From Sphingomonas taxi (lineage in GTDB: Bacteria; Pseudomonadota; Alphaproteobacteria; Sphingomonadales; Sphingomonadaceae): a stretch of 64,000 bases of DNA. The stretch is taken from assembly GCA_003240625.1 (NCBI GenBank), contig QFMX01000010.1, positions 1-64,000 on the forward strand, written 5' to 3'. The notes under the pieces were generated by a model. The model searched no databases. It was not told the origin of the DNA and worked only from the letters and a program-made list of their open reading frames with translations. Shown here piece after piece: positions 33,862 to 41,551 of the stretch. How positions within the stretch are numbered: the first letter of the stretch is position 1; every line of letters starts with the position of its first letter. Both the position numbers and the translations under genes were made by a program.

Positions 33862-34785
33862 TCAGTCGACCGGTGGACCAAAGACGGACCAGCCGGTGCG
33901 CGCGTTGAGCATCTCGAGCGCACGCACGCCGAGCATCGAATTGCCGTGCTGATCCAGGTTGGGCGACCACACTGCGAGCGAGGCAATGCCGGGCGCGATC
34001 GCCAGGATACCGCCGCCGACGCCGCTCTTGGCGGGAAGCCCGACACGGACGGCGAAGTCGCCCGAACCGTCGTAATGGCCGCACGTCATCATCAGCGCGA
34101 GCGTCGTTCGCATGCGCTTGGCACGATCGTCCGCAGCGTTGGCAGCCATGCGCGTATCGGCCAGGTAGCATCCGGCCTGTGCAAGCCCGACGCAATCTAC
34201 GCTGACCGCGCACTGTCGCGCATAAGCGTCCATGATCGCGTCGATCGGCGAGCGGACAGTGTCGTGATGCACCATGAAATGAAGCATCGCGCGGTTGAGG
34301 TCGTCGCCCTCGTTCAATACCTCCGGGTCGAGCATCACCGCCGCTTTCGACGTGGCATCCTTGATCCCGCCCTTCACGAGATCGACCACGGCATCCCGGG
34401 CACTATCGCCAAACTGCTCGACCAGCATGTCGACGATGACCAGCGCGCCGGCGTTGATGAACGGGTTGCGCGGAATGCCTTGGGTTCGCTCAAGATCGAT
34501 CACCGAGTTGAACGGATCGCCCGAGGGCTCGCGCCCGACCCGTTCGAACACCGTCTCGCCAAGCTTCTCCAGCGCCAGACTCAGCGCAAAGACCTTCGAG
34601 ATGCTCTGGATCGGGAAGGTCTTGGCCGATCCTGCCCGGATCAGCGAGCCATCGACCATCGCGATCGCCATCCCGAACGGTCCTGGGACGAGACCCGGCG
34701 TCTTTGCGTCTGCCGCGTTCTCGACAGCCTTTGCGTTGGCCTGGATCTCGGCGGCGATTTCGTGGGCGATCTGGTCGACGTTCAT
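33862..34785 (-). CDS. glsA: Glutaminase
   Basis: Hydrolyses glutamine to glutamate and ammonia; a serine-dependent, beta-lactamase-like fold. 307 residues, normal length. Seen: the SxxK motif in FPIQSISKVFALSLALEKLG, NPFINAGALVIVDML, MLHFMVHHDTVRSPIDAI and the C-terminal LPAKSGVGGGILAIAPGIAS. The start MNVDQIAHEIAAEIQAN at 34785 follows GGGAGCC; an upstream ATG would add ten residues. Confidence 0.95.
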   Translation of the reverse strand: MNVDQIAHEIAAEIQANAKAVENAADAKTPGLVPGPFGMAIAMVDGSLIRAGSAKTFPIQSISKVFALSLALEKLGETVFERVGREPSGDPFNSVIDLERTQGIPRNPFINAGALVIVDMLVEQFGDSARDAVVDLVKGGIKDATSKAAVMLDPEVLNEGDDLNRAMLHFMVHHDTVRSPIDAIMDAYARQCAVSVDCVGLAQAGCYLADTRMAANAADDRAKRMRTTLALMMTCGHYDGSGDFAVRVGLPAKSGVGGGILAIAPGIASLAVWSPNLDQHGNSMLGVRALEMLNARTGWSVFGPPVD

Positions 34786-34958
34786 TGCTGCGTGGCTCCC
34801 TATAAGGCCTCCCAACGATCCCGCAGCGTTCGATCTCCCTCATGTCCTTCCGCTGGGTGGTCGGTCTCCTTGGACCTATGAGGCGTTCCACGACGATGCC
34901 GACCGACGCATAGCCTCATTCCCTTGATGATGTTACCGATCGGGATCTTCGGGCCCAT

Positions 34959-35318
34959 ATGGTTAACCTCAGCCTCGATATTCCTGATCGCGGCGCTGGG
35001 GTTGATGTTGAGCCTTTATGGTTTGGAGCGTCGACCGATCGCGCGCTTGTCGTCCGGTGGGACCAGCATCTTGTTGGCTTGCTGACGCAAGATCGTAGCG
35101 GCGATCTCAGCTTTGGATATGACCCCGCGTGGGTAAGCGGCGACGACAAGCCATTGTCGCGCTCCCTGCCGTTACGCCATGAGCCCTTCAACCGCGCAGC
35201 CTGTCGTTCGTTCTTCGGGCGATTGCTGCCCGAAGGCGACCAGCGGCAAGGCGCCGCGGCGGCACTGGATGTTTCGGCGCCGCCTGATATTGAAACAGAC
35301 GATTTCAATAGTTTGCGC
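34959..35318 (+). pseudogene. Truncated hipA (N-terminal domain only)
   Basis: The reading corresponds to the HipA N-terminal subdomain: ALVVRWDQHLVGLLTQDRSG, then LSFGYDPAWV, PLSRSLPLRHEP and FFGRLLPEGDQRQGAAAALD. It stops matching at about DIETDDFNSL, roughly a quarter of a full HipA kinase (about 430 residues). From there the frame simply runs through the tRNA-Ala gene on the other strand. No hipB antitoxin is visible upstream. It is therefore a toxin-gene remnant at the 3' side of the tRNA, consistent with mobile-element scarring. Confidence 0.72.
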
Positions 35319-35394
35319 TGGTGGAGCCGAGGGGAATCGAACCCCTGACCTCTGCAGTGCGATTGCAGCGCTCTCCCATCTGAGCTACGGCCCC
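35319..35394 (-). tRNA. tRNA-Ala (anticodon CGC)
   Basis: 76 bases including an encoded CCA. The acceptor GGGGCCG pairs with CGGCTCC and contains the G3:U70 pair that identifies alanine tRNAs. The D-arm is GCTC/GAGC. The anticodon arm is CTGCA-ATCGCAC-TGCAG, giving anticodon CGC. The T-arm is AGGGG-TTCGAAT-CCCCT. The left flank is a truncated hipA, and a decayed copy of the 3' half lies at 24388-24439. Confidence 0.96.
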
Positions 35395-35688
35395 GCGCGG
35401 TTGGCCATGAGCCATGATCGCGGCTTTAACGGGTCGATTTCGGGGATGCAACTGGCTTGGCGGGCCTGTGTTCTCGGGCTCTTGGGGCGGTACTCTGCTG
35501 GGCAAGACAACGACCCAATCTCGATCCGGCGCGTCGTCGCAGCGTTGCGTCGTGTCGCCGTCAAGTTACGGCAAATACAGGAACAATTGACCGGCTTGGC
35601 GTTTGTAGTCCTCGGAATGTACGGGAACGCGATCGACTAGGGCGATCGACGAGACCGGCAGCCGCAGGACAGCAATTAGGAGGCTCTT

Positions 35689-36945
35689 ATGGTCTACGAA
35701 CGCAATACCCGGGATCGTCAGTCGGGCGATTATTACGGTCGGCCTAACTCGCAGGATTATGGTCGCGATTTCCGCTCGGATGGTGGCGATTACGGTCGAT
35801 CCAGTGCGCGCGATTACGCAGCAGCCGGTGAATTCGACCGCGACAACCGCGAGCGCAACGATCAGGGGAGCCGAGATCAATACGGTCGCGATCACTATGG
35901 CCGCGAGCAGAACCGCGATCAGGGCGGTCGGGACTATTACGGTGGTCATAACGATCGCCAGCAGCCATCGGGCGGCGATCGCTATGGTCAGTCGCGTTAT
36001 GGCCAGCAGGGCTATGGTCGGCAGGATTCGGGCCAGCAGCGTTATGGCCAGCAGGGTTACGGCCAGCGCAGCCAGGGGTCGGGCGATACCGAATATCACG
36101 GCAGCTACGCGTCGGACGGTCGCCGGTTCGAGGATGTAGGGCGCAACCGTCATGCGGACGACGACAATCGCAACACGCAGCGTGGTGACAACCGTGGTTA
36201 TGGCCGCCAGCCGCAGGGCTACGACTATGATGATCGCGGCTTTATCGCCCGGGCAGGCGACGAAGTGCGCTCGTGGTTCGGCGATGACGAGGCGGAGCGT
36301 CGTCGCGAGGCCGATGCACGCTATGACGAGCGTTCCTATGGCAATTCGGATAGCCGCTCGTTCGGCAACCGCTCGTCGAACACGCACGACGATCATTATC
36401 ATAGCTGGCGCAGCACGCAGATCGCGGCGCTCGACCGCGACTATGACGAGTATCGCAACGAGAACCGCTCGAAGTTCGAGAACGAGTTCTCGTCGTGGCG
36501 CACCGAGCGTCAGGGCCAGCGCAGCTCGCTGTCGCAGGTCACCGAGCATATGGAGGTCGTCGGTTCCGACGGAAGCCATGTCGGTACGGTCGACAAGGTG
36601 AAGGGCGACCGGATTCTGCTGACCAAGAACGACCGTGATGCGGGTGGCGTGCATCACTCGATCCCGTCGCGCTGGATCAAGACCGTCGACGGCAAGGTGA
36701 CGCTGTCTAAGTCGGCCGATGAAGCCAAGGCGGCGTGGAAGGAAGAAGAGCGCAACTCGGCGATGTTCGACTATGGCGACCGCACCGGCGGCGACAAGAA
36801 GGACGCCGGTACGACTGGGTATGCATCGACCGCCCAGGCTCGCAGCACGACGAGCGCGGCTTCGACCACCGGTTCGACGACCCCGGGTTCGACGACCGGC
36901 ACGACATCGGACACCCTCGGCAAGTCGGGTTCGACCACGTACTAA
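35689..36945 (+). CDS. DUF2171 protein with a long disordered Tyr/Gly/Gln/Arg-rich N-terminus
   Basis: 418 residues. Residues 1 to about 190 are low-complexity, rich in Tyr, Gly, Gln, Arg and Asp with repeated YGQ/YGRE units (RYGQQGYGRQDSGQQRYGQQ). A SWFGDDEAERRREADARY motif follows near residue 200, then a His/Tyr/Asp-rich stretch. A folded DUF2171 domain follows, with HMEVVGSDGSHVGTVDKVKG and HHSIPSRWIKTVDGKVTLSK. The protein ends in a Thr/Ser/Gly-rich tail. No signal peptide. TTAGGAGG precedes the ATG. DUF2171 resembles PRC-barrel-like stress proteins. The N-terminus resembles eukaryotic FUS-type prion-like domains in composition only. Confidence 0.85.
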   Translation: MVYERNTRDRQSGDYYGRPNSQDYGRDFRSDGGDYGRSSARDYAAAGEFDRDNRERNDQGSRDQYGRDHYGREQNRDQGGRDYYGGHNDRQQPSGGDRYGQSRYGQQGYGRQDSGQQRYGQQGYGQRSQGSGDTEYHGSYASDGRRFEDVGRNRHADDDNRNTQRGDNRGYGRQPQGYDYDDRGFIARAGDEVRSWFGDDEAERRREADARYDERSYGNSDSRSFGNRSSNTHDDHYHSWRSTQIAALDRDYDEYRNENRSKFENEFSSWRTERQGQRSSLSQVTEHMEVVGSDGSHVGTVDKVKGDRILLTKNDRDAGGVHHSIPSRWIKTVDGKVTLSKSADEAKAAWKEEERNSAMFDYGDRTGGDKKDAGTTGYASTAQARSTTSAASTTGSTTPGSTTGTTSDTLGKSGSTTY

Positions 36946-36991
36946 CCGTCTGAATGCATTGGCCGGCGTCGCCTGATGCCGGCCAGCAACG

Positions 36992-37020
36992 AGCCCGGGC
37001 GGAAACGTCCGGGCTTTTTT
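36992..37020 (+). terminator. Rho-independent terminator after the DUF2171 gene
   Basis: The stem AGCCCGGGCG / CGTCCGGGCT (one G-U pair) with a GAAA loop is followed by six T residues. A second GC-rich hairpin lies just before it at 36961-36984. Confidence 0.88.
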
Positions 37021-37086
37021 GCGGGTTGCGCTGCGGTCACGTTTCGCCATACCCACAACACGAATAATCAACACAGGAGCAAGTTT

Positions 37087-38076
37087 ATGGCCCGTGCATG
37101 GAGCCTTAAGGCACGTCCGCAAGGCATGCCGAAGCATACCGACTTCGCCATGATCGATCTCGACCAGTCTGCGCTCGGCGCCGGCGAGGTGCGTATCGCC
37201 AACCGCTGGCTGTCGGTCGATCCGTACATGCGCGGGCGGATGAACGACGTGAAGAGCTATGTCCCGCCGTTCGCGCTGGGCGAGGCGATGCAGGGCGGCG
37301 CGGTCGGCGAAGTGGTCGAGAGCAACGACGACGGCGTCAAGGTCGGCGACATGGTGCTGCACATGGCGGGCTGGCGCGACGAGGCCGTCGTGCCGGCGGC
37401 GCAGGTGCAGAAACTGCCCGCGCTCGATGTGCCCGCGCAGTCATTTTTGGGTCAGCTCGGCATGCCGGGGATGACGGGGTATTTTGGTCTGCTTCAGGTT
37501 GCCGAGGCGAAGGCGGGCGACACGGTGTTCGTGTCGGCCGCGGCGGGCGCGGTCGGCTCGACCGTGGTGCAGGTCGCGAAGGCCAAGGGCATGACGGTGA
37601 TCGGTTCGGCCGGCGGCGCGGAGAAATGCGCCTGGGTGAAGTCGCTCGGCGCGGATGCGGTGATCGACTACAAGGGCGACGTGCCGGTGGTGAAGGCGCT
37701 CGGCGAGGCTGCTCCGAAGGGCATCGACGTGTATTTCGACAATGTCGGCGGCGAGCATCTCGATGCGGCGCTGGCCCATGCGAACATGCATGCGCGGTTT
37801 GCAGTGTGCGGGATGATCGACGTGTATAACAGCGGGGCGGCGACGCAGTTGAAGTATCTTGCGCGGCTGATCGGCAACCGCATCCAGATCCGCGGGTTCA
37901 TCGTCAGCGATTACATGAATCGCGCCGAAGAGTTCTACAAGGACATGGGCGGGATGCTGGCGGCGGGGACGCTGAAGCGGCAGGAAACGGTGCACGAGGG
38001 GCTCGAGACGATGCCGGATGCGTTCCTGGGACTGTTCTCGGGTGGGAATACGGGGAAGATGCTCGTCAAGGTTTGA
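37087..38076 (+). CDS. NADP-dependent MDR-family oxidoreductase (CurA-like)
   Basis: 329-residue medium-chain dehydrogenase/reductase of the zinc-free double-bond reductase type. Seen: RWLSVDPYMRGRMNDVKSY, GMPGMTGYFGLLQVAEAKAG, the nucleotide-binding VFVSAAAGAVGSTVVQVAKA, IDVYFDNVGGEHLDAAL and the C-terminal GLFSGGNTGKMLVKV. The family reduces enone or alkenal double bonds with NADPH. AGGAGCAAG precedes the ATG at 37087. It follows a strong terminator, so it has its own promoter. Confidence 0.93.
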   Translation: MARAWSLKARPQGMPKHTDFAMIDLDQSALGAGEVRIANRWLSVDPYMRGRMNDVKSYVPPFALGEAMQGGAVGEVVESNDDGVKVGDMVLHMAGWRDEAVVPAAQVQKLPALDVPAQSFLGQLGMPGMTGYFGLLQVAEAKAGDTVFVSAAAGAVGSTVVQVAKAKGMTVIGSAGGAEKCAWVKSLGADAVIDYKGDVPVVKALGEAAPKGIDVYFDNVGGEHLDAALAHANMHARFAVCGMIDVYNSGAATQLKYLARLIGNRIQIRGFIVSDYMNRAEEFYKDMGGMLAAGTLKRQETVHEGLETMPDAFLGLFSGGNTGKMLVKV

Positions 38077-38084
38077 GGCGCTTG

Positions 38085-38210
38085 ATCCTCCCCCGCAGGG
38101 GGAGGTGGCGCCGAAGGCGACGGTGGGGGCGGACTACGCAACGAAGGTTGTTCCTTACCTCCCCCTCCGTCTGGCGAGTGCCAGCCACCTCCCCCTGGCG
38201 GGGGAGGATG
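38085..38210. repeat. Palindromic repeat doublet, class B
   Basis: TCCTCCCCCGCAGGGGGAGG plus TGGCGCCGAAGGCGACGG, a spacer, and the inverted copy GTCTGGCGAGTGCCAGCCAC plus CTCCCCCTGGCGGGGGAGGA. Downstream of the oxidoreductase. Confidence 0.87.
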
Positions 38211-38234
38211 AAGTAAGGGGCTGGTTTTACCCTC

Positions 38235-38330
38235 GTCACCCCGGACTAGTTCCGGGGTCCACGGTGCCGCGAAAGGACGGCTGGCGAGTATGGGGGCCGG
38301 TGGATGCCAGAACGAGCCCGGCATGACGGA
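38235..38330. repeat. Inverted-repeat element, class E
   Basis: GTCACCCCGGACTAGTTCCG plus GGGTCCACGG, and an inverted arm GGTGGATGCCAGAACGAGCC plus CGGCATGAC. Related to the element between eno and ftsB. It separates the convergent oxidoreductase and corA genes. Confidence 0.8.
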
Positions 38331-38347
38331 GTGGGTGGTCGTCCGCC

Positions 38348-39316
38348 CTACAACCACTTCGCCTGCTTGAACTTCACGTACAGCGCGGAACAGACGATCG
38401 CGATCACGGCCAGCACCACGAAATACCCGTACTGCGTCTTGAGTTCCGGCATATTCTCGAAGTTCATGCCGTAGATCCCGGCGATCGCGGTCGGAACGGC
38501 CAGGATTGCGGCCCAGGCGGCGAGCTGGCGGGTGATCGCGCCGGTGCGTTGCTGTTCGAGCAGATTGCTGAATTCGAACACCGACGTCAGCACCTCGCGC
38601 AGGCCCTCGACCATCGTCTGGACGCGGCGGACGTGGTCGAGAACGTCGCTGAAATACGGTTTCGCCTCGGTATCGATGCAGGGGAGGTCGAGGCGGACGA
38701 TCTTCCCCGCGACTTCGCCCATTGGTCCGAGGATGCGCTGGAACCGGATCATTTCGCGTCTCAGACCGAAAATACGGACAATTTCGTCGCGGCCGAGGAA
38801 CGCGTCGATGGTGCGTTGTTCCATGGCCAGCACCTCGTCCTCGATGCTCTCCATGATCGGCAGATAGCCGTCGACGACGTAATCGAGGATCGCGTGGAGG
38901 ACATAATCGACGCCGTTGATCAGCAACGTCGGCGCCGCTTCGAGCTGTTCCCGCAGCGCCCTGTGCGAGCGCGCCGAGCCGTGGCGGACGCTGATGATAT
39001 GGCTGTGGCCGACAAAGATCGCGGTTTCGCCATACGCGATCTTGTCCGCCTCGAGCTGCGCCGTGCGCGCGACCACGAACAGCTGGTCGCCATACACGTC
39101 CACCTTGGGCAGCTGGTCCGCCTTGATCGCGTCCTCCACCGCCAGCGGGTGAAGATTATACTGCTCCTTGAGCGTCCGCATCTCGGCGTCGGTCGGATCG
39201 CAGATGCCGATCCAGACGAACTCGGAGCGATCCGCCGGGCAATCGACCTTTTCGTCGATCGAGACCGCGCGGACGCGCTTGCCATGACGATAGAGATACG
39301 CGGCGACGACCGTCAT
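38348..39316 (-). CDS. corA: CorA-family magnesium/divalent-cation transporter
   Basis: 322-residue pentameric channel protein. A large cytoplasmic domain has HPLAVEDAIKADQLPKVDVY, the conserved CorA stretch. The long helix contains RTGAITRQLAAWAAILAVPT. Two C-terminal membrane segments follow, the first ending in the GMN selectivity signature (IAGIYGMNFENMPEL), and the basic end KFKQAKWL. It is downstream of metQ in the same direction, with a 38-bp gap, and may be co-transcribed. Confidence 0.94.
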   Translation of the reverse strand: MTVVAAYLYRHGKRVRAVSIDEKVDCPADRSEFVWIGICDPTDAEMRTLKEQYNLHPLAVEDAIKADQLPKVDVYGDQLFVVARTAQLEADKIAYGETAIFVGHSHIISVRHGSARSHRALREQLEAAPTLLINGVDYVLHAILDYVVDGYLPIMESIEDEVLAMEQRTIDAFLGRDEIVRIFGLRREMIRFQRILGPMGEVAGKIVRLDLPCIDTEAKPYFSDVLDHVRRVQTMVEGLREVLTSVFEFSNLLEQQRTGAITRQLAAWAAILAVPTAIAGIYGMNFENMPELKTQYGYFVVLAVIAIVCSALYVKFKQAKWL

Positions 39317-39354
39317 GGAGCCTCAAGGATTACGCTAACGAGGCCGCGCCGGTA

Positions 39355-40149
39355 TCAGAACGCCGGCAGGACCGCACCCCGATAATGCTGCTCGATGAAG
39401 GTCTTGGTCGCTGGGCTGCGCAGTGCCGCGATCAGTTTCACCACGCGCGGGTCCTTCTCGCCACCGGGCAGGCCGACGACAAAATTGACGTAGGGGCTGT
39501 TCTTGTCCTCGATCGCGAGCGCGTCGCGGACCGGGTTGAGCTTGGCGTCGAGCGCATAGTTGGTGTTGATCAGCGCGAGATCGACCTCGCCGAGCGTGCG
39601 GGGGAGGGTGGCGCCCTCCAGTTCCTTGAAGTTCAGGTTCCTCGGGTTGGTGGCGATGTCGTTGAGGCTCGACAGTGGGTTGGTCGGGTTCCGGAGCGTG
39701 ATCAGCCCGGCCTTCTGGAGCAACAACAGCGCGCGGCCGCCGTTGCTCGGCTCGTTCGGGATCGCGACTGTCGCGCCGTTCGGGATCTGCGCGATCGACT
39801 TCCACTTACGCGAATAGGCGCCGAGCGGTTCGACATGGACGCCGGCATAGGTCACGAGATGCGTACCGCGCGAGGCGTTGAACTGGTCGAGATACGGCTT
39901 GGTTTCGAAATAGCTGACGTCGATCTGCTTCTGCTCAACCTGGAGATTGGGCTGGACGTAGTCGTTGAAGACGCGGATCTGGAGGTCGACGCCTTGCTTC
40001 GCGAGGCGAGGCTTGATCGACTCCAGGATCTCTGCGTGCGGCACCGCGGTTGCGGCGATCGTCAGCGTCTTGCCGTCATTCGTCTTGGTGCCTCCGCAGG
40101 CGGCGAGCGCGAGCAGCGAGAACGAGGCGAGCAGGGTGCGGCGGTTCAT
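39355..40149 (-). CDS. metQ: MetQ/NlpA-family substrate-binding lipoprotein
   Basis: 264-residue ABC-transporter binding protein. It has a lipoprotein signal (LLASFSLLALAACGG), then LTIAATAVPHAEILESIKPR, the NlpA-family opening. Also seen: DVSYFETKPYLDQFNAS, VAIPNEPSNGGRALLLLQKA and ALINTNYALDAKLNP. The family binds D/L-methionine. The ligand here could be another sulfur compound, given the flavin monooxygenase in the operon. It is the last gene of the metN-metI-metQ unit, with an 8-bp gap to metI. Confidence 0.92.
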   Translation of the reverse strand: MNRRTLLASFSLLALAACGGTKTNDGKTLTIAATAVPHAEILESIKPRLAKQGVDLQIRVFNDYVQPNLQVEQKQIDVSYFETKPYLDQFNASRGTHLVTYAGVHVEPLGAYSRKWKSIAQIPNGATVAIPNEPSNGGRALLLLQKAGLITLRNPTNPLSSLNDIATNPRNLNFKELEGATLPRTLGEVDLALINTNYALDAKLNPVRDALAIEDKNSPYVNFVVGLPGGEKDPRVVKLIAALRSPATKTFIEQHYRGAVLPAF

Positions 40150-40157
40150 ACGAAATC

Positions 40158-40820
40158 CTAGCGGCGGGTGAAGTGGCGGGCGAGCGCGTCGCCGGCATAT
40201 TGGATGATCTGGACGAGCACCACCAGCAGCACCACGGTGACGACCATGACGTCGGTCTGGAAGCGCTGATAGCCGAACCGGATCGCGAGATCGCCGAGCC
40301 CGCCCGCGCCGACCACGCCCGCCATCGCGGTGAACGAGACGAGCGCGACCGCGGTGACGGTGGCGCCGGCGATCAGGCCGGGCAGCGCCTCCGGGATCAG
40401 CGCGCCTGTGACGATCTGGCGCGTGGTGGCCCCCATCGCCTGCACCGCCTCGATCGTGGTGCGGTCGACTTCCTTGAGGGAGCCTTCGACGAGGCGCGCA
40501 TAGAACGGCGCCGCACCGACGACGAGCGGCGGGATCGCCCCGGCGACGCCGAGCGAGGTGCCGACGAGCATGACGGTGAGGGGGATCATCACGATCAGCA
40601 GGATGATGAACGGGACAGAGCGGAGGATGTTGACGATGACGCCGAGCACGACGTTGGCGACGCGGTTCTGCGACAGGCGGCCCTGGCCGGTGAGGTAGAG
40701 CAGGACGCCGAGCGGAAGCCCGAACGCGATCGTCAGGATCAGCGACCCGCCGAGCATGATCAGCGTGTCGAGGCACGCCTGGCCGATATCGGACCAGTCG
40801 ATGTTGGCGAATAAGCTCAT
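40158..40820 (-). CDS. metI: MetI-type ABC transporter permease
   Basis: 220-residue inner-membrane permease with five or six membrane segments. It has the MetI features NILRSVPFIILLIVMIPLT, IPPLVVGAAPFYARLVEGSL and the EAA loop EAVQAMGATTRQIVTGALIP. The start overlaps the metN stop by four bases. Confidence 0.94.
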   Translation of the reverse strand: MSLFANIDWSDIGQACLDTLIMLGGSLILTIAFGLPLGVLLYLTGQGRLSQNRVANVVLGVIVNILRSVPFIILLIVMIPLTVMLVGTSLGVAGAIPPLVVGAAPFYARLVEGSLKEVDRTTIEAVQAMGATTRQIVTGALIPEALPGLIAGATVTAVALVSFTAMAGVVGAGGLGDLAIRFGYQRFQTDVMVVTVVLLVVLVQIIQYAGDALARHFTRR

Positions 40821-41551
40821 GCCGTAAGTGCCGCCAGCATGCGCCGCGTCGCCGGGTGCGTGGCGTTGGCGAAGATGTCGGTGACCTCGCCAGTTTCGAC
40901 AACGCTGCCGCGTTCGAGGACGGCGACGCGGTCGCAGACGTAGCGGACGACGTCCATTTCGTGGGTTATGAGGACGATCGTCAGGCCGAGGTCGCGGTTG
41001 AGCTCGCGGAGGAGGGTGAGGACCGAGCGGGTGGTTTCGGGGTCTAGTGCGCTGGTCGCTTCGTCGCAGAGGAGGATATCGGGATCGGTGGCGAGCGCGC
41101 GGGCTATGCCGACGCGCTGCTTCTGGCCGCCGGAGAGTTGGGCGGGGTATTTGGTGGCGTGATCAGCGAGACCTACGCGGTGGAGCAGTGCGGCTACCTT
41201 GGTCTCGCGTTCGGACTTGGCGACGCCGGCCAGCACGAGCGGGAACGCGACGTTTGCCGCGACCGTACGCGACGAGAGCAAGCCGAAATTCTGGAAGATC
41301 ATGCCGATCCGGCGGCGCAGCGCGCGAAGGTCCGCCGCGGACAACGCGGCTACGTCGACACCATCGACCTCGACCCGGCCGGAACTCGGGCGCTCTAGTG
41401 CGTTGATCAGGCGGATCAGCGTCGACTTGCCTGCGCCGGACTGGCCGATGACGCCGAACACACCGCGTGCCGGAATCTCCAGCGAGATCCCGTCGAGGGC
41501 AGCCGCTTCGCTTGCCGGGTAAGTTTTAACGACGTCGGTGAGGCGGATCAT
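40817..41551 (-). CDS. metN: MetN-type ABC transporter ATPase lacking the C-terminal NIL domain
   Basis: 244-residue ATPase. Walker A is IGQSGAGKSTLIRL, the Q-loop IFQNFGLLSSRTV, the signature QLSGGQKQRVGIARAL, Walker B ILLCDEATSALDPET and the switch His VLITHEMDVV. E. coli MetN has about 100 more residues forming a NIL/ACT domain that binds methionine and inhibits transport. That domain is absent here, so feedback trans-inhibition should be missing. The stop overlaps metI, and the start overlaps the flavin monooxygenase stop by four bases. Confidence 0.94.
   Translation of the reverse strand: MIRLTDVVKTYPASEAAALDGISLEIPARGVFGVIGQSGAGKSTLIRLINALERPSSGRVEVDGVDVAALSAADLRALRRRIGMIFQNFGLLSSRTVAANVAFPLVLAGVAKSERETKVAALLHRVGLADHATKYPAQLSGGQKQRVGIARALATDPDILLCDEATSALDPETTRSVLTLLRELNRDLGLTIVLITHEMDVVRYVCDRVAVLERGSVVETGEVTDIFANATHPATRRMLAALTA

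Larger units (their letters stand above)
24388..35394. mobile_element. Candidate eroded integrative island at tRNA-Ala(CGC)
   Basis: The segment is bounded by the tRNA-Ala 3' relic and the intact tRNA-Ala in direct orientation. It lies on the 3' side of the tRNA, as tyrosine-integrase elements do. It contains a broken gene (phyH-like) near one end and a truncated hipA abutting the tRNA at the other. No integrase, relaxase or phage gene is visible, and composition does not shift clearly, so this is an inference about an old event. Confidence 0.35.

Noticed and set aside
35561..35610. EcfG promoter upstream of the DUF2171 gene (GGAAC then CGTT)
   Set aside because: The spacer is 15 bases, one shorter than the known range of 16-17, so it was not annotated as a feature.
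35566..37362. 598-codon Val/Ile/Ala/Thr-rich frame antisense to the DUF2171 gene, which looks membrane-like
   Set aside because: The apparent hydrophobic segments are reverse complements of Tyr/Gly/Arg/Asp codons (GTA, GCC, CG-rich); the sense gene has a good ribosome site, a recognisable domain and a terminator.
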